Assembly (NCBI GenBank): GCA_015688915.1
Contig: JAATGX010000019.1
Coordinates: 1-12,802 of the forward strand
DNA: 12,802 nt
Direction of reading: 5' to 3'
DNA from: Desulfuromonadales bacterium
GTDB taxonomy: Bacteria > Desulfobacterota > Desulfuromonadia > Geobacterales > Pseudopelobacteraceae
The notes beneath the pieces are model-generated. The model was not told the DNA's origin and searched no databases. It worked only from the letters and a program-made list of their open reading frames with translations. Position numbers and translations under genes: made by a program. Below are positions 1 to 6,599 of this stretch, one piece after another; the stretch's first letter is position 1; every line of letters begins with the position of its first letter.

Positions 1-1
1 G

Positions 2-760
2 GCGGGCCGACGCGGTCACGACGTCACCCTGTACGACCGGAACGAGGCCCTGGGGGGGCAGGTATTGACCGCCATGAAGGGGGCGGGCCGGGACGAGTTC
101 GGCGTCATCATCCGTAACGAGAAGGAGCAGGTGGACAAGGCCGGGGTGACGGTGAAATTGGGGGTCGAGGTGACACCGGAGCAGGTGGTGGCGGAGCGGC
201 CGGACGTGGTGATCGTGGCCACCGGCAGCCGGCCCAGGGAAAACCCGGTTCCGGGCGCCGACGGCCCGGGGGTCTGCAACGTGTGGCAGGTGCTGAACAA
301 CGAGGTGACAATGGGGGATAATGTCTGCCTGATCGACTACGACGGCCACCACCGGGCCACGGCCACGGCCGAGTTCCTGGCCAATCAGGGGAAGACGGTG
401 CACATGATCACCTCCAGCCTGTTCATCGCGGCGGAACTGGGGCCGTCCCAGGACCTGTACCTGACCCGGCAGCGGCTGCTCCAGAAGGGGGTCACCTTCA
501 CCCCGGACATCGCCGTGATGGAGATCAACGGCGAGGCCGGCGCCAAGACGGTCAAGGGATTCAATGTCTACTCCAACGACTGGGACGAGTGGGGCCCCTA
601 CGACGCCATTGTCCTGGCCATGGGGCAGAAGGCCGACGACGGCCTCTACCTGAGCCTGAAGGGGAAGGTCAGGGAATTGTACCGCATCGGCGACAGCGTT
701 GCCCCCCGCAAGGTCGATATGGCCATCTGGGAAGGCCACCGGGTCGGGAGGGAGATCTGA
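2..760 (+). CDS. OYE/trimethylamine dehydrogenase-type FAD oxidoreductase, C-terminal part (5' end outside window)
   Basis: The frame is open from the first base, so the start lies upstream; only about 252 C-terminal residues are visible. What is seen is the flavin/nucleotide-binding half of the family that includes 2,4-dienoyl-CoA reductase (FadH) and trimethylamine dehydrogenase: a strand continuing an FAD fold (VTLYDRNEALGGQ), the ATGSRP motif, and the C-terminal FAD-contact motif IGDSVAPRK followed by EGHRVGREI, close to the TMADH C-terminus as I recall it. The missing N-terminal part should be an FMN-binding OYE barrel with a [4Fe-4S] site. The internal nucleotide-binding fold reads CLIDYDGHHRATATAEFLA and lacks a GxGxxG loop, as in TMADH, which donates electrons to ETF rather than using NAD(P)H. 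The stop overlaps the next start by one base (TGATG), so it is translationally coupled to etfA. It probably belongs to the FadH/OYE-type proteins found in mycofactocin loci. The substrate is unknown. Confidence 0.8.
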   Translation, partial: AGRRGHDVTLYDRNEALGGQVLTAMKGAGRDEFGVIIRNEKEQVDKAGVTVKLGVEVTPEQVVAERPDVVIVATGSRPRENPVPGADGPGVCNVWQVLNNEVTMGDNVCLIDYDGHHRATATAEFLANQGKTVHMITSSLFIAAELGPSQDLYLTRQRLLQKGVTFTPDIAVMEINGEAGAKTVKGFNVYSNDWDEWGPYDAIVLAMGQKADDGLYLSLKGKVRELYRIGDSVAPRKVDMAIWEGHRVGREI

Positions 761-1764
761 TGGCCGGTACCGGAAAAATCCTCACCCTTGTCGATCTCCC
801 GGACGGTGAACTGGATGAGACCGGCCGGGGTCTCGCCTCCTACTGCTCGCGCCTGGCCGCTGTCCTCGATTCCGCCTGGGGGGTCGTGACCCTGGTCGCA
901 CCAGCGGAGGGGCCGTTGGCCGGCCTTGCCGCCCACGGCGTTCCGGAGATCACCTGCGTGGCCGACGGTGAAAAACTTCTGGACATGCCGGCGGTACTGG
1001 GAAAGATCCTGGCTGGGCTGGCCGCCGGGGAGGCCGCGGGCATGGTGGTTCTGCCCCACAACGACCTGGGCTCGACCCTGGCGCCGGTCATGGCCGCGGC
1101 CCTGGACGCGGCCCTGCTGACCGAGGTGACCGGTGCCCGTCGGGAAGGCCCGGGCCTGCGCCTCTCCCGGTCGGCCCTGGGGGCGCGCATGGCGGAAACA
1201 ATGCTCTGGGACGCCCGCCGGCCGCTGGTACTCACCGTAGGGCTCCGTTCCCTGAGCCAGGTACTCCTGCCGAGCGTCCGGCCCGGCAACCCGGTGGTGG
1301 CCACATGGCGTCCGGCGGAGCTGCCGTCGGGGCCGGCCGCCATTGTCACCGGCCGGATCCCGCCCGACCCCCAGACCGTTGACCTGAGCGAGGCCGAGGT
1401 GATCTTCAGCGCCGGCAAGGGGTGCGCCCCAACGACGTTCGAGCAACTCAAGGAGTTGTGCCGGCTCCTGAACGTCTCCTTCGGCGTGACCCGCCCAGTG
1501 TACGACCTGGGATGGACCGGTTTCGAACGGATGGTCGGCCAGACCGGCCGGAGCGTGGCCCCCCGGCTCTACGTGGCCCTGGGCATCTCCGGCTCCCCGC
1601 ACCATGTGGGGGGGATCAAGGACTCCCGGCGGATCGTCGCCATCAACAGCGACCCCAAGGCCCCGATCTTTCCCAATGCGGACGAGGGGTTCATGGCCGA
1701 CCTGGCCGACGTGTTGCCGCGTCTCCTGCAACGGGCCAGGGCGGCCCGGGGAGGTGCGGCATGA
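760..1764 (+). CDS. etfA: Electron transfer flavoprotein alpha subunit (mycofactocin-cluster type)
   Basis: This 334-residue protein is an EtfA/FixB family member, the FAD-binding half of a cytoplasmic ETF heterodimer that moves electrons from flavoprotein dehydrogenases to a quinone reductase. The C-terminal FAD domain is well conserved: VTRPVYDLGW with the family arginine, GQTG at about residues 260-263, GISG at 275-278 followed by a conserved HH, then KDSRRIVAIN and DPKAPIF. The N-terminal domain (about 1-190) is more divergent but keeps PHNDLGSTLAPVMAAAL, the equivalent of the usual GSTGRDLAPRLAA segment. The ATG at 760 is chosen because GGGAGGGAG lies just upstream and it overlaps the preceding stop by one base. 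It ends in an ATGA overlap with fixC. Its beta partner is not adjacent, as it usually is, but lies two genes downstream at 3453. The family call is firm; the link to mycofactocin comes from context. Confidence 0.88.
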   Translation: MAGTGKILTLVDLPDGELDETGRGLASYCSRLAAVLDSAWGVVTLVAPAEGPLAGLAAHGVPEITCVADGEKLLDMPAVLGKILAGLAAGEAAGMVVLPHNDLGSTLAPVMAAALDAALLTEVTGARREGPGLRLSRSALGARMAETMLWDARRPLVLTVGLRSLSQVLLPSVRPGNPVVATWRPAELPSGPAAIVTGRIPPDPQTVDLSEAEVIFSAGKGCAPTTFEQLKELCRLLNVSFGVTRPVYDLGWTGFERMVGQTGRSVAPRLYVALGISGSPHHVGGIKDSRRIVAINSDPKAPIFPNADEGFMADLADVLPRLLQRARAARGGAA

Positions 1765-3059
1765 CCAGGTCGTTTCAGGTCATCGTGGTCGGCGCCGGGC
1801 CGGCCGGCTCATCGGCTGCCCTGACCATGGCCAGGGCAGGGCTGGATGTGGCCCTGGTGGAACGGGGCACCTTTCCGGGGGAGAAGAACATGTTCGGCGG
1901 CATCCTGCACCGCATGACCTCCATAGAAGAGGTGTTTCCCGAATTCTGGGCCGAGGCACCCCTGGAACGGCACATCGCCAAGAAGGGCACCACCTTCATG
2001 ACCGGGGAGGCGAGCTTCCACGTCCAGCATGAAACCGTCAGCTTTGACCGTACCCCCTACAACGGCTACACCATCTTCCGCCCCCGCTTCGACCGCTGGC
2101 TGGCCCAGGAGGCGGTCAAGGCCGGGGCTACCCTGATCACCCGGGCCACGGTGGAGGATCTGGTGTACCAGGACGGCCGGATCGCCGGCGTCACCATCCT
2201 GGGTCGCACCGGCCGGATCAGCGCCCCGGTGGTGGTGGCCGCCGACGGCGTGCTGTCGTTCATGGCCAAAAAGGCGGGGCTGCGCCGGCCGAGCTTTGAT
2301 CCGGGGCAGATGGCCGTGGGGGTCAAGGCGCTCATCGACATGCCGCGGGAGATGATCGACGACCGTTTCGGGCTGGTTCGGGACCAGGGGTTTGCCAACG
2401 AATTCGTCGGCTGCACCGGCGGCGTCCGGGGGGGCGGGTTTCTCTACACCAATTACGACTCCCTTTCCGTGGGGCTGGTGTTTCATCTGGCCAGCCTGCG
2501 CACCAGCGGCAAAACCCCCTATGACCTGTTCAACGCCTTCCTGGAGCAGCCCCAGGTGGCCAAGCTGGTGCGGGGGGGGCGCTTGCAGGAATATTCGGCC
2601 CATGTCATCCCCGAAGGGGGCTACGCCATGATCCCGGAACTGGTGGGCAACGGCATCCTGGTGGCTGGCGACGCGGCGGCCTTCTGCAACGCCACCGGCG
2701 TCAACCTGGAGGGGATCAACCTGGCCTCCCACACGGGCATCCTGGCGGGCAGAACCGTGGTGGAGGCCCACGAACGGAACGACTTCACCACAAAGACGCT
2801 CAACCGTTACAAGGAGCGGCTCAACTTCAGCTGGGTGATGAAGGATCTGAAGGGGTTCAGGAACGCGCCCAAAATGCTGCACATCGACCGGATCTACAAC
2901 GAGTACCCGGACCTGGTGTGCAGCATGATGGAGCACCTCTACCGCATCGACGGCACCCCGAAGACGAGCATCCCGAAACTGATCCTGCGGGAGGTGCGGG
3001 AGAAGATCGGCCTCGGGAAGACCCTCTCCGACATCCTGACCGCCTGGAGGGCACTGTGA
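1761..3059 (+). CDS. fixC: FixC-like electron transfer flavoprotein:quinone oxidoreductase
   Basis: This 432-residue flavoprotein has the size of FixC, not of full-length ETF-QO, so it lacks a C-terminal [4Fe-4S] domain; the adjacent fixX supplies that part. Seen: an N-terminal FAD dinucleotide fold (VIVVGAGPAGSSAA, GxGxxG at 11-16, acidic E34 ending strand 2), RPRFDRWLAQEA in the middle, a second FAD motif (ILVAGDAAAFCNATGVNLEG, G303-D304), and the family's C-terminal region. FixC proteins accept electrons from ETF and reduce membrane quinone; in FixABCX this also couples to ferredoxin reduction by bifurcation. No transmembrane helix is evident, so membrane contact should be peripheral. The start is the ATG at 1761, preceded by GGGGAGG and overlapping the etfA stop (ATGA). 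It ends in a GTGA overlap with the ferredoxin. I infer that it drains electrons from the EtfA/EtfB pair of this operon into the quinone pool. Confidence 0.87.
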   Translation: MTRSFQVIVVGAGPAGSSAALTMARAGLDVALVERGTFPGEKNMFGGILHRMTSIEEVFPEFWAEAPLERHIAKKGTTFMTGEASFHVQHETVSFDRTPYNGYTIFRPRFDRWLAQEAVKAGATLITRATVEDLVYQDGRIAGVTILGRTGRISAPVVVAADGVLSFMAKKAGLRRPSFDPGQMAVGVKALIDMPREMIDDRFGLVRDQGFANEFVGCTGGVRGGGFLYTNYDSLSVGLVFHLASLRTSGKTPYDLFNAFLEQPQVAKLVRGGRLQEYSAHVIPEGGYAMIPELVGNGILVAGDAAAFCNATGVNLEGINLASHTGILAGRTVVEAHERNDFTTKTLNRYKERLNFSWVMKDLKGFRNAPKMLHIDRIYNEYPDLVCSMMEHLYRIDGTPKTSIPKLILREVREKIGLGKTLSDILTAWRAL

Positions 3060-3334
3060 ACATAGACGAGATTTTCGACTTCACCAGCTTTACCATCGAC
3101 CGGGAGCCGCACATCGTGCTGGACACCAAAGTCTGCATCGGCTGCGACAACCGCGGCTGCACCAACGCCTGCCCGGCCCGTTGCTATACCTGGTCCGAGA
3201 CGGAGCAAAAGATGACCTTTGTGTACGACGGCTGCCTGGAATGCGGCACCTGTTACGTGGTCTGCCACCGGGACGCCTTTACCCGCTGGCACTATCCCCG
3301 GGGCGGCTTCGGGGTGGCATACCGGATGACGTAA
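3056..3334 (+). CDS. fixX: FixX-like ferredoxin, partner of FixC
   Basis: This 92-residue iron-sulfur protein starts with GTG at 3056, overlapping the fixC stop (GTGA) and preceded by GGAGGG. It has nine cysteines. The first group is C27-x2-C30-x4-C35-x3-C39-P with C43 just after; the second is C60-x2-C63-x2-C66-x3-C70 within GCLECGTCYVVC. The tail RWHYPRGGFGVAYR is the hallmark FixX/ETF-QO ending. Two [4Fe-4S] clusters are therefore possible. By contrast, short enterobacterial FixX, as I recall it, keeps far fewer of the first-group cysteines. C70 is followed by His, not the usual Pro. In the family, FixX docks on FixC and passes electrons to quinone. It is the last gene before a 118-base repeat-bearing gap, and the only place where translational coupling along the operon is broken. 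Confidence 0.9.
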   Translation: MNIDEIFDFTSFTIDREPHIVLDTKVCIGCDNRGCTNACPARCYTWSETEQKMTFVYDGCLECGTCYVVCHRDAFTRWHYPRGGFGVAYRMT

Positions 3335-3343
3335 TCAAAATCT

Positions 3344-3421
3344 GACCACCCCTAACCCCTCCTGAATCAGGAGGGGGACTTTAAGGCTCCCCTCCTTGAT
3401 AAGGAGGGGCCGGGGGTGGTC
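3344..3421. repeat. Clover-leaf palindromic repeat inside the redox operon
   Basis: The fixX-etfB gap holds a nested palindrome. The outer arms GACCACCCC (3344-3352) and GGGGTGGTC (3413-3421) are perfect complements over 9 bp. Inside them lie two further hairpins: a 10-bp palindrome CCCCTCCTGA/TCAGGAGGGG (3356-3376) and a 9-bp stem CCCCTCCTT-GAT-AAGGAGGGG (3389-3409). The RNA could fold as a two-leaf structure. Similar units occur at 5837-5944 and 6600-6684, so it looks like a dispersed REP-type element, not a gene-specific regulator. There is no T tract after it, so it is not a standard intrinsic terminator, although it could slow transcription or protect mRNA ends and so set fixX and etfB-mftF at different levels. 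The etfB ribosome site lies beyond it at 3440-3446. Confidence 0.85.
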
Positions 3422-3452
3422 GCCTTTACACCCGCAATCAGAGGAACTACCC

Positions 3453-4346
3453 ATGTCCAACACCGACCTTCACCTACTCGTCCTCCTCCGGGAGACCTGC
3501 GACCCCCGCCCGCCGGCCCGGGTGATCACGCGGGGCGCGGCCATCTGCGAGCGGGGCCTGCGGCGCATGCCCAACCCGGCTGACCTGGCGGCCTTGGAAG
3601 CGGCGCTCCGCCTCAAGGAACAGTCCGGCGCCCTGGTGACCGTGCTGACCATTGGCCCGAAGCGGCTCGACGACATGGTGCGGCTGGCCTGTTCCCTGGG
3701 GGCGGATCGGGGTATCCGGCTCTGGGACCACGGCCTGGAAGGGGGGGATGCGGTTGCCGATGGCCGGGTGCTGGCGCGCTGTATCCAGATCCTCGGCCCG
3801 ACGCTGGTCATTACCGGCAACCGCCTGCTGGATCGAGGGGATGACCCGGTGCCGGCCCTGGCCGCCGCGCTGCGCGACATGCCCTGCCTCTCGGCGGCGG
3901 TCGCCGTGACCCTGGAGCGGGACGGCGTGTCGGTGCTGCGCAAGGGAGACCGGGGTGGCCGCCAGGAGGTGGCGGCACCGTTCCCCTGCACGATCCTGCT
4001 GGAAGAGGGTGGTGCGCCCCGCTATCCGTCGGTGGATGCCCTGATGGGCGCCCTGGATGCCGCGGTGGAAACCGGGGATTTGGCACACTTGGGCCTTCCC
4101 GGCAAAGGGTTCGGGGCCTGGGGCGGCTATCTGGCCACCGCCGGCTTCGGCGTGCCGCGTCCCGACCCGGTACGGGTGGCCACTCCGGATGCCGGTCTGC
4201 CGGCCTTTGAACGGATCCTGTCACTCCTCTCCGGTGGCATCAAGGCGCGGGAGGGAAAACTGCACCGGCTTTCCGGCGACGAGACCGCTGACGGCATCTG
4301 GCGGATCCTTGCCGAGGAAGGGGTGGCGCCGGAGAGGACATCATGA
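3453..4346 (+). CDS. etfB: Divergent electron transfer flavoprotein beta subunit (mycofactocin-cluster type)
   Basis: This 297-residue protein is an EtfB/FixA relative, partner of the EtfA at 760. Family features seen: NPADLAALEAALRLKE (41-56, matching the usual NPFDE-AL-EALRLKE), VTVLTIGP, ACSLGADRGI (79-88), and APRYPS (188-193, matching the NEPRYPS strand). The stretch that normally binds AMP, or FAD in bifurcating ETFs (D-G-D-T-G-Q-V-G-P), is here LLDRGDDPVPALAAAL at 125-140 and lacks the usual Thr and Gln, so nucleotide binding may be altered. The C-terminus (about 225-297) is longer than in small EtfB proteins and ends in LSGGIKAREGK-type sequence. The ATG at 3453 has AGAGGAAC upstream; an in-frame ATG at 3396 would start inside the repeat and is less likely. 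The stop overlaps the mftF start (ATGA). The family is fairly certain; redox properties cannot be read from the sequence. Confidence 0.82.
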   Translation: MSNTDLHLLVLLRETCDPRPPARVITRGAAICERGLRRMPNPADLAALEAALRLKEQSGALVTVLTIGPKRLDDMVRLACSLGADRGIRLWDHGLEGGDAVADGRVLARCIQILGPTLVITGNRLLDRGDDPVPALAAALRDMPCLSAAVAVTLERDGVSVLRKGDRGGRQEVAAPFPCTILLEEGGAPRYPSVDALMGALDAAVETGDLAHLGLPGKGFGAWGGYLATAGFGVPRPDPVRVATPDAGLPAFERILSLLSGGIKAREGKLHRLSGDETADGIWRILAEEGVAPERTS

Positions 4347-5776
4347 ATTGGCGCCTGGTGCATAACGTGGAACTGCTGGAGCGGGACAACGGATTTTTCC
4401 TGGTGTCAAAGGCGCCGCTCCGTGTCCTGCACCTGAACCGCTCCCTGGGGGAACTGCTCGGCCGCCTGTCCGGGGGGGCGCAAACCCCGGCCACGCCCGC
4501 GGAACAGGGCGTTCTGGAGCAGTTGGCCGCCAAGGGCCTTCTGGAACGGCCGGGAGAGGCTGCCGGACAGTCAGGGGCATGCCCGAGTGTCAGCATTGTG
4601 ATCCCGGTCATGGACCGGGCCGACGAACTGGCCCGGTGCCTTGCCTCCCTCTCCCGCCTTGACTATCCCAAGGAAAAACTCCAGGTGATCGTGGTGGATG
4701 ACGGCAGCCGGGACGACTCCCCCCGGGTGGCGCGGGACTCCGGCACCCTGCTGGTGGCGTCAGGAGGCAGGGGAAGGGGGCCGGCGGCGGCGCGCAATGC
4801 GGGGGCTGCTGCGGCGACCGGGGAACTGCTCGCCTTCATCGATTCGGACTGCACCGCCTCGGCCGGCTGGCTGGCGGAGCTGACCCCCTGCTTCGGCGAT
4901 AGCCGGACAGCCGCGGTCGGGGGGCTGGTGGACGGCATGTGCACCGAGTCGGCCGTGGATCGCTACGAGGCGGTCATGTCCAGCCTCTCCCTCGGCAGCC
5001 GCGAACGTTACGGGAGCAGGGGCGACGACACCTTCTACCTGCCGGGGTGCAACCTGCTGGTGCGCCGCTCCGTATTCACGGGCATCGGCGGCTTCAGGGA
5101 CGACATGCACGTGGGGGAGGACGTGGACCTGACCTGGCGGTTGCGGGACAGCGGCTGGACCATCACCTACCAGCCAAAGGGCCGGATCTGCCACGAACAT
5201 CGCAGCACGGTCCGCTCGTTCATGTCACGCCGCTTCGACTACGGCACCTCGGAAGGGATGCTCCAGCGTCTCCATCCGCACCGGCGCAAGCGGATGGTGG
5301 TGCCCGTGTTGCCGGCCCTGTTGCTGGCGCTCTGCCTCGTTGCGCCGTTCACCGGCGGCTGGAGCCTGTTGGCCGCCGTTGGCGTGCTCCTGGCCGACAT
5401 CCTGGCCGTCCGGTTCAGGCTGGCCCGGCGGAACATCCCCCTTGGCCTGCCTGCCCTCCTCGGCGGCCGGCTGCGGGCATTCGGCAGCCTGGTCTATTAC
5501 CTGAGTTTCCACCTGATCCGTTACTACTCCCTTGCGGTGATCGCCGCCAGCCTGGTTGTTCCCCTGCTTTGGCTGCCGTTTTTGGCCGCCATAGGCTGTG
5601 CGGCCCGGGTCGATTACACCGTGAAGAAGCCGGACATGTGGTTTGCCGGTTTCGTGTTGGTGTACGTCCTCGAGCATATCGCCTATGGCGCCGGTGTCTT
5701 CCGGGGATGCCTGGGCCGGAAATGCTTCTCCTCGTACCGGGTCACCATCATGGGGCAGACGGAGGTGACGGTCTAG
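4343..5776 (+). CDS. mftF: Mycofactocin glycosyltransferase MftF (PqqD-like region + GT2 + membrane helices)
   Basis: This 477-residue protein has the architecture of MftF, which adds a beta-1,4-glucose chain to the peptide-derived redox cofactor mycofactocin. Residues 1-75 form a PqqD-like/peptide-recognition region (WRLVHNVELLERDNGFFLVS, then RVLHLNRSLGELL). A family-2 glycosyltransferase domain follows from about 82: SVSIVIPVMDRADEL, VVDDGS (117-122), the DxD-type metal/UDP motif DSD (167-169), PGCNLLVRR (from 234) and GEDVDLTWRL (258-267, the acceptor/catalytic ED motif). Hydrophobic helices lie at about 319-335, 340-357, 396-420 and 435-457, so the enzyme should sit in the cytoplasmic membrane with its catalytic domain in the cytoplasm. 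The start overlaps the etfB stop and has GGAGAGGA upstream. It is the last gene of the operon. The domain order is specific to MftF, but since mftA-E are outside the window the assignment depends on architecture plus neighbours. Confidence 0.82.
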   Translation: MNWRLVHNVELLERDNGFFLVSKAPLRVLHLNRSLGELLGRLSGGAQTPATPAEQGVLEQLAAKGLLERPGEAAGQSGACPSVSIVIPVMDRADELARCLASLSRLDYPKEKLQVIVVDDGSRDDSPRVARDSGTLLVASGGRGRGPAAARNAGAAAATGELLAFIDSDCTASAGWLAELTPCFGDSRTAAVGGLVDGMCTESAVDRYEAVMSSLSLGSRERYGSRGDDTFYLPGCNLLVRRSVFTGIGGFRDDMHVGEDVDLTWRLRDSGWTITYQPKGRICHEHRSTVRSFMSRRFDYGTSEGMLQRLHPHRRKRMVVPVLPALLLALCLVAPFTGGWSLLAAVGVLLADILAVRFRLARRNIPLGLPALLGGRLRAFGSLVYYLSFHLIRYYSLAVIAASLVVPLLWLPFLAAIGCAARVDYTVKKPDMWFAGFVLVYVLEHIAYGAGVFRGCLGRKCFSSYRVTIMGQTEVTV

Positions 5777-5836
5777 CCAGCTATCGCTCATTCAAGACTG
5801 GTACCTCGTAACTTTAAAAGAGCGGCCCTGCAATGG

Positions 5837-5944
5837 GTTCCCTCCCCCCCTGCGAGGGAGGGGAAGGTGCCATGGAATCAGCAGTGAAATGCTGGATGGC
5901 AGCCTCACCCACCCCCTAACCCCCTCCCGCAGGGGGGGGGGAAC
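5837..5944. repeat. GC-rich palindromic repeat pair between mftF and the DUF2721 gene
   Basis: The 267-base gap between two convergent genes holds a second copy of the palindromic repeat type. A hairpin of TTCCCTCC (5838-5845) with GGAGGGGAA (5857-5865) is followed after about 40 bases by CACCCACCCCCTAACCCCCTC and a run of ten G (5932-5941) ending in GAAC. The outer ends GTTCCCTCC (5837-5845) and GGGGGGGAAC (5935-5944) are nearly complementary, so the block can close as one large stem. The CACCCC-TAACCCC motif is shared with the repeat at 3344-3421. CTGTG (5944-5948) and CACAG (5966-5970) form a further short inverted pair with an A/T-rich loop. The rest of the gap (5777-5836 and 5971-6043) shows no gene or clear signal. 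It may stop convergent transcription, but no typical terminator T tract is present. Confidence 0.7.
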
Positions 5945-6043
5945 TGTGCGAAATTAAAAGTGTTACACAGTACTAGGATAGGAATAACGAAAACCGGCAG
6001 GACATCAGGGAAGCGGAGTGTATAGCGGTCGGTTCCGTGGCCG

Positions 6044-6574
6044 TTAGTGTTGGGAGGGGGTGTCTCGCCCCGCCGCCCGCTCTTCCAGGAACTCGATGAA
6101 GTCGATATGGCGGGTGACGAAGGCCAGGTTGAAGCGGCTTTCATACAGCAGAAGAGCCGAGGCCGCGAAGAGGAACAAGCCGCCGACAAGGGCGATCAGG
6201 GTTGGAATCCAGGCCTGCTTCGGGTCGCCGTAGGCCACGTTGACGGCGATGCCCAGGCTGGAGGCGACGAACAGCGCGGTTGCGGTGTAGAGAGCGGACA
6301 GGGCCTTCTGGATGAGGAAGGCCCGCTTCTTTGCCCGTTGGAGTTGTTCGTGGAGGAACGCCATGCGCTCTCCGGGGAACGAGATCTTCTCCAGAACCAC
6401 CGCCTCGATCTCCGACTTCATCACGTTGACTCGGTCGAAGATCCGCCCCAGGCGGGACGAGGTGGAAAAGATCAGCGTGCCGCAGGCCGAGATCATCACC
6501 GCCGGGGTGATCATGGAGGTCAGGATGCGGGAGCCGGAAAGGGCGTCCAGTATTTCCTTGTCGGGAAGGGTCAT
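6044..6574 (-). CDS. DUF2721-type small membrane protein of unknown function
   Basis: This 176-residue protein resembles the DUF2721 family, whose function I do not know. It has a hydrophobic segment at about 17-37 beginning with TSMITPAVMISACGTL, then a charged amphipathic stretch (38-90: SSRLGRIFDRVN, RMAFLHEQLQRAKKRAFLIQ) likely to form a cytoplasmic helix, then two strong membrane segments at about 92-114 and 122-144 and a short charged tail (RHIDFIEFLEERAAGR). The pattern of the first helix followed by RxxRIxDR is the family's recognisable part. The ATG at 6574 is preceded by a purine-rich AGAGAAAG. It is flanked on both sides by GC-rich repeats and is convergent with mftF, so it appears to be transcribed alone. 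No signal peptide cleavage site or catalytic motif is visible. Confidence 0.75.
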   Translation of the reverse strand: MTLPDKEILDALSGSRILTSMITPAVMISACGTLIFSTSSRLGRIFDRVNVMKSEIEAVVLEKISFPGERMAFLHEQLQRAKKRAFLIQKALSALYTATALFVASSLGIAVNVAYGDPKQAWIPTLIALVGGLFLFAASALLLYESRFNLAFVTRHIDFIEFLEERAAGRDTPSQH

Positions 6575-6599
6575 AGGGAATCTTTCTCTATTTAGGTCA

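Noticed and set aside
589..759. Upstream open frame in the etfA frame
   Set aside because: It lies inside the preceding oxidoreductase gene and does not resemble EtfA; ATG 760 is coupled and has a strong ribosome site.
4939..5811. A long plus-strand frame overlapping mftF
   Set aside because: Its Arg/Pro/Gly-rich translation is typical of an out-of-frame reading of high-GC DNA, and mftF motifs lie in the other frame throughout.
5932..5941. Run of ten G as a phase-variation tract
   Set aside because: It lies in an intergenic repeat, away from any promoter or coding start, so length changes would not switch a gene; it could also be a site of sequencing error.
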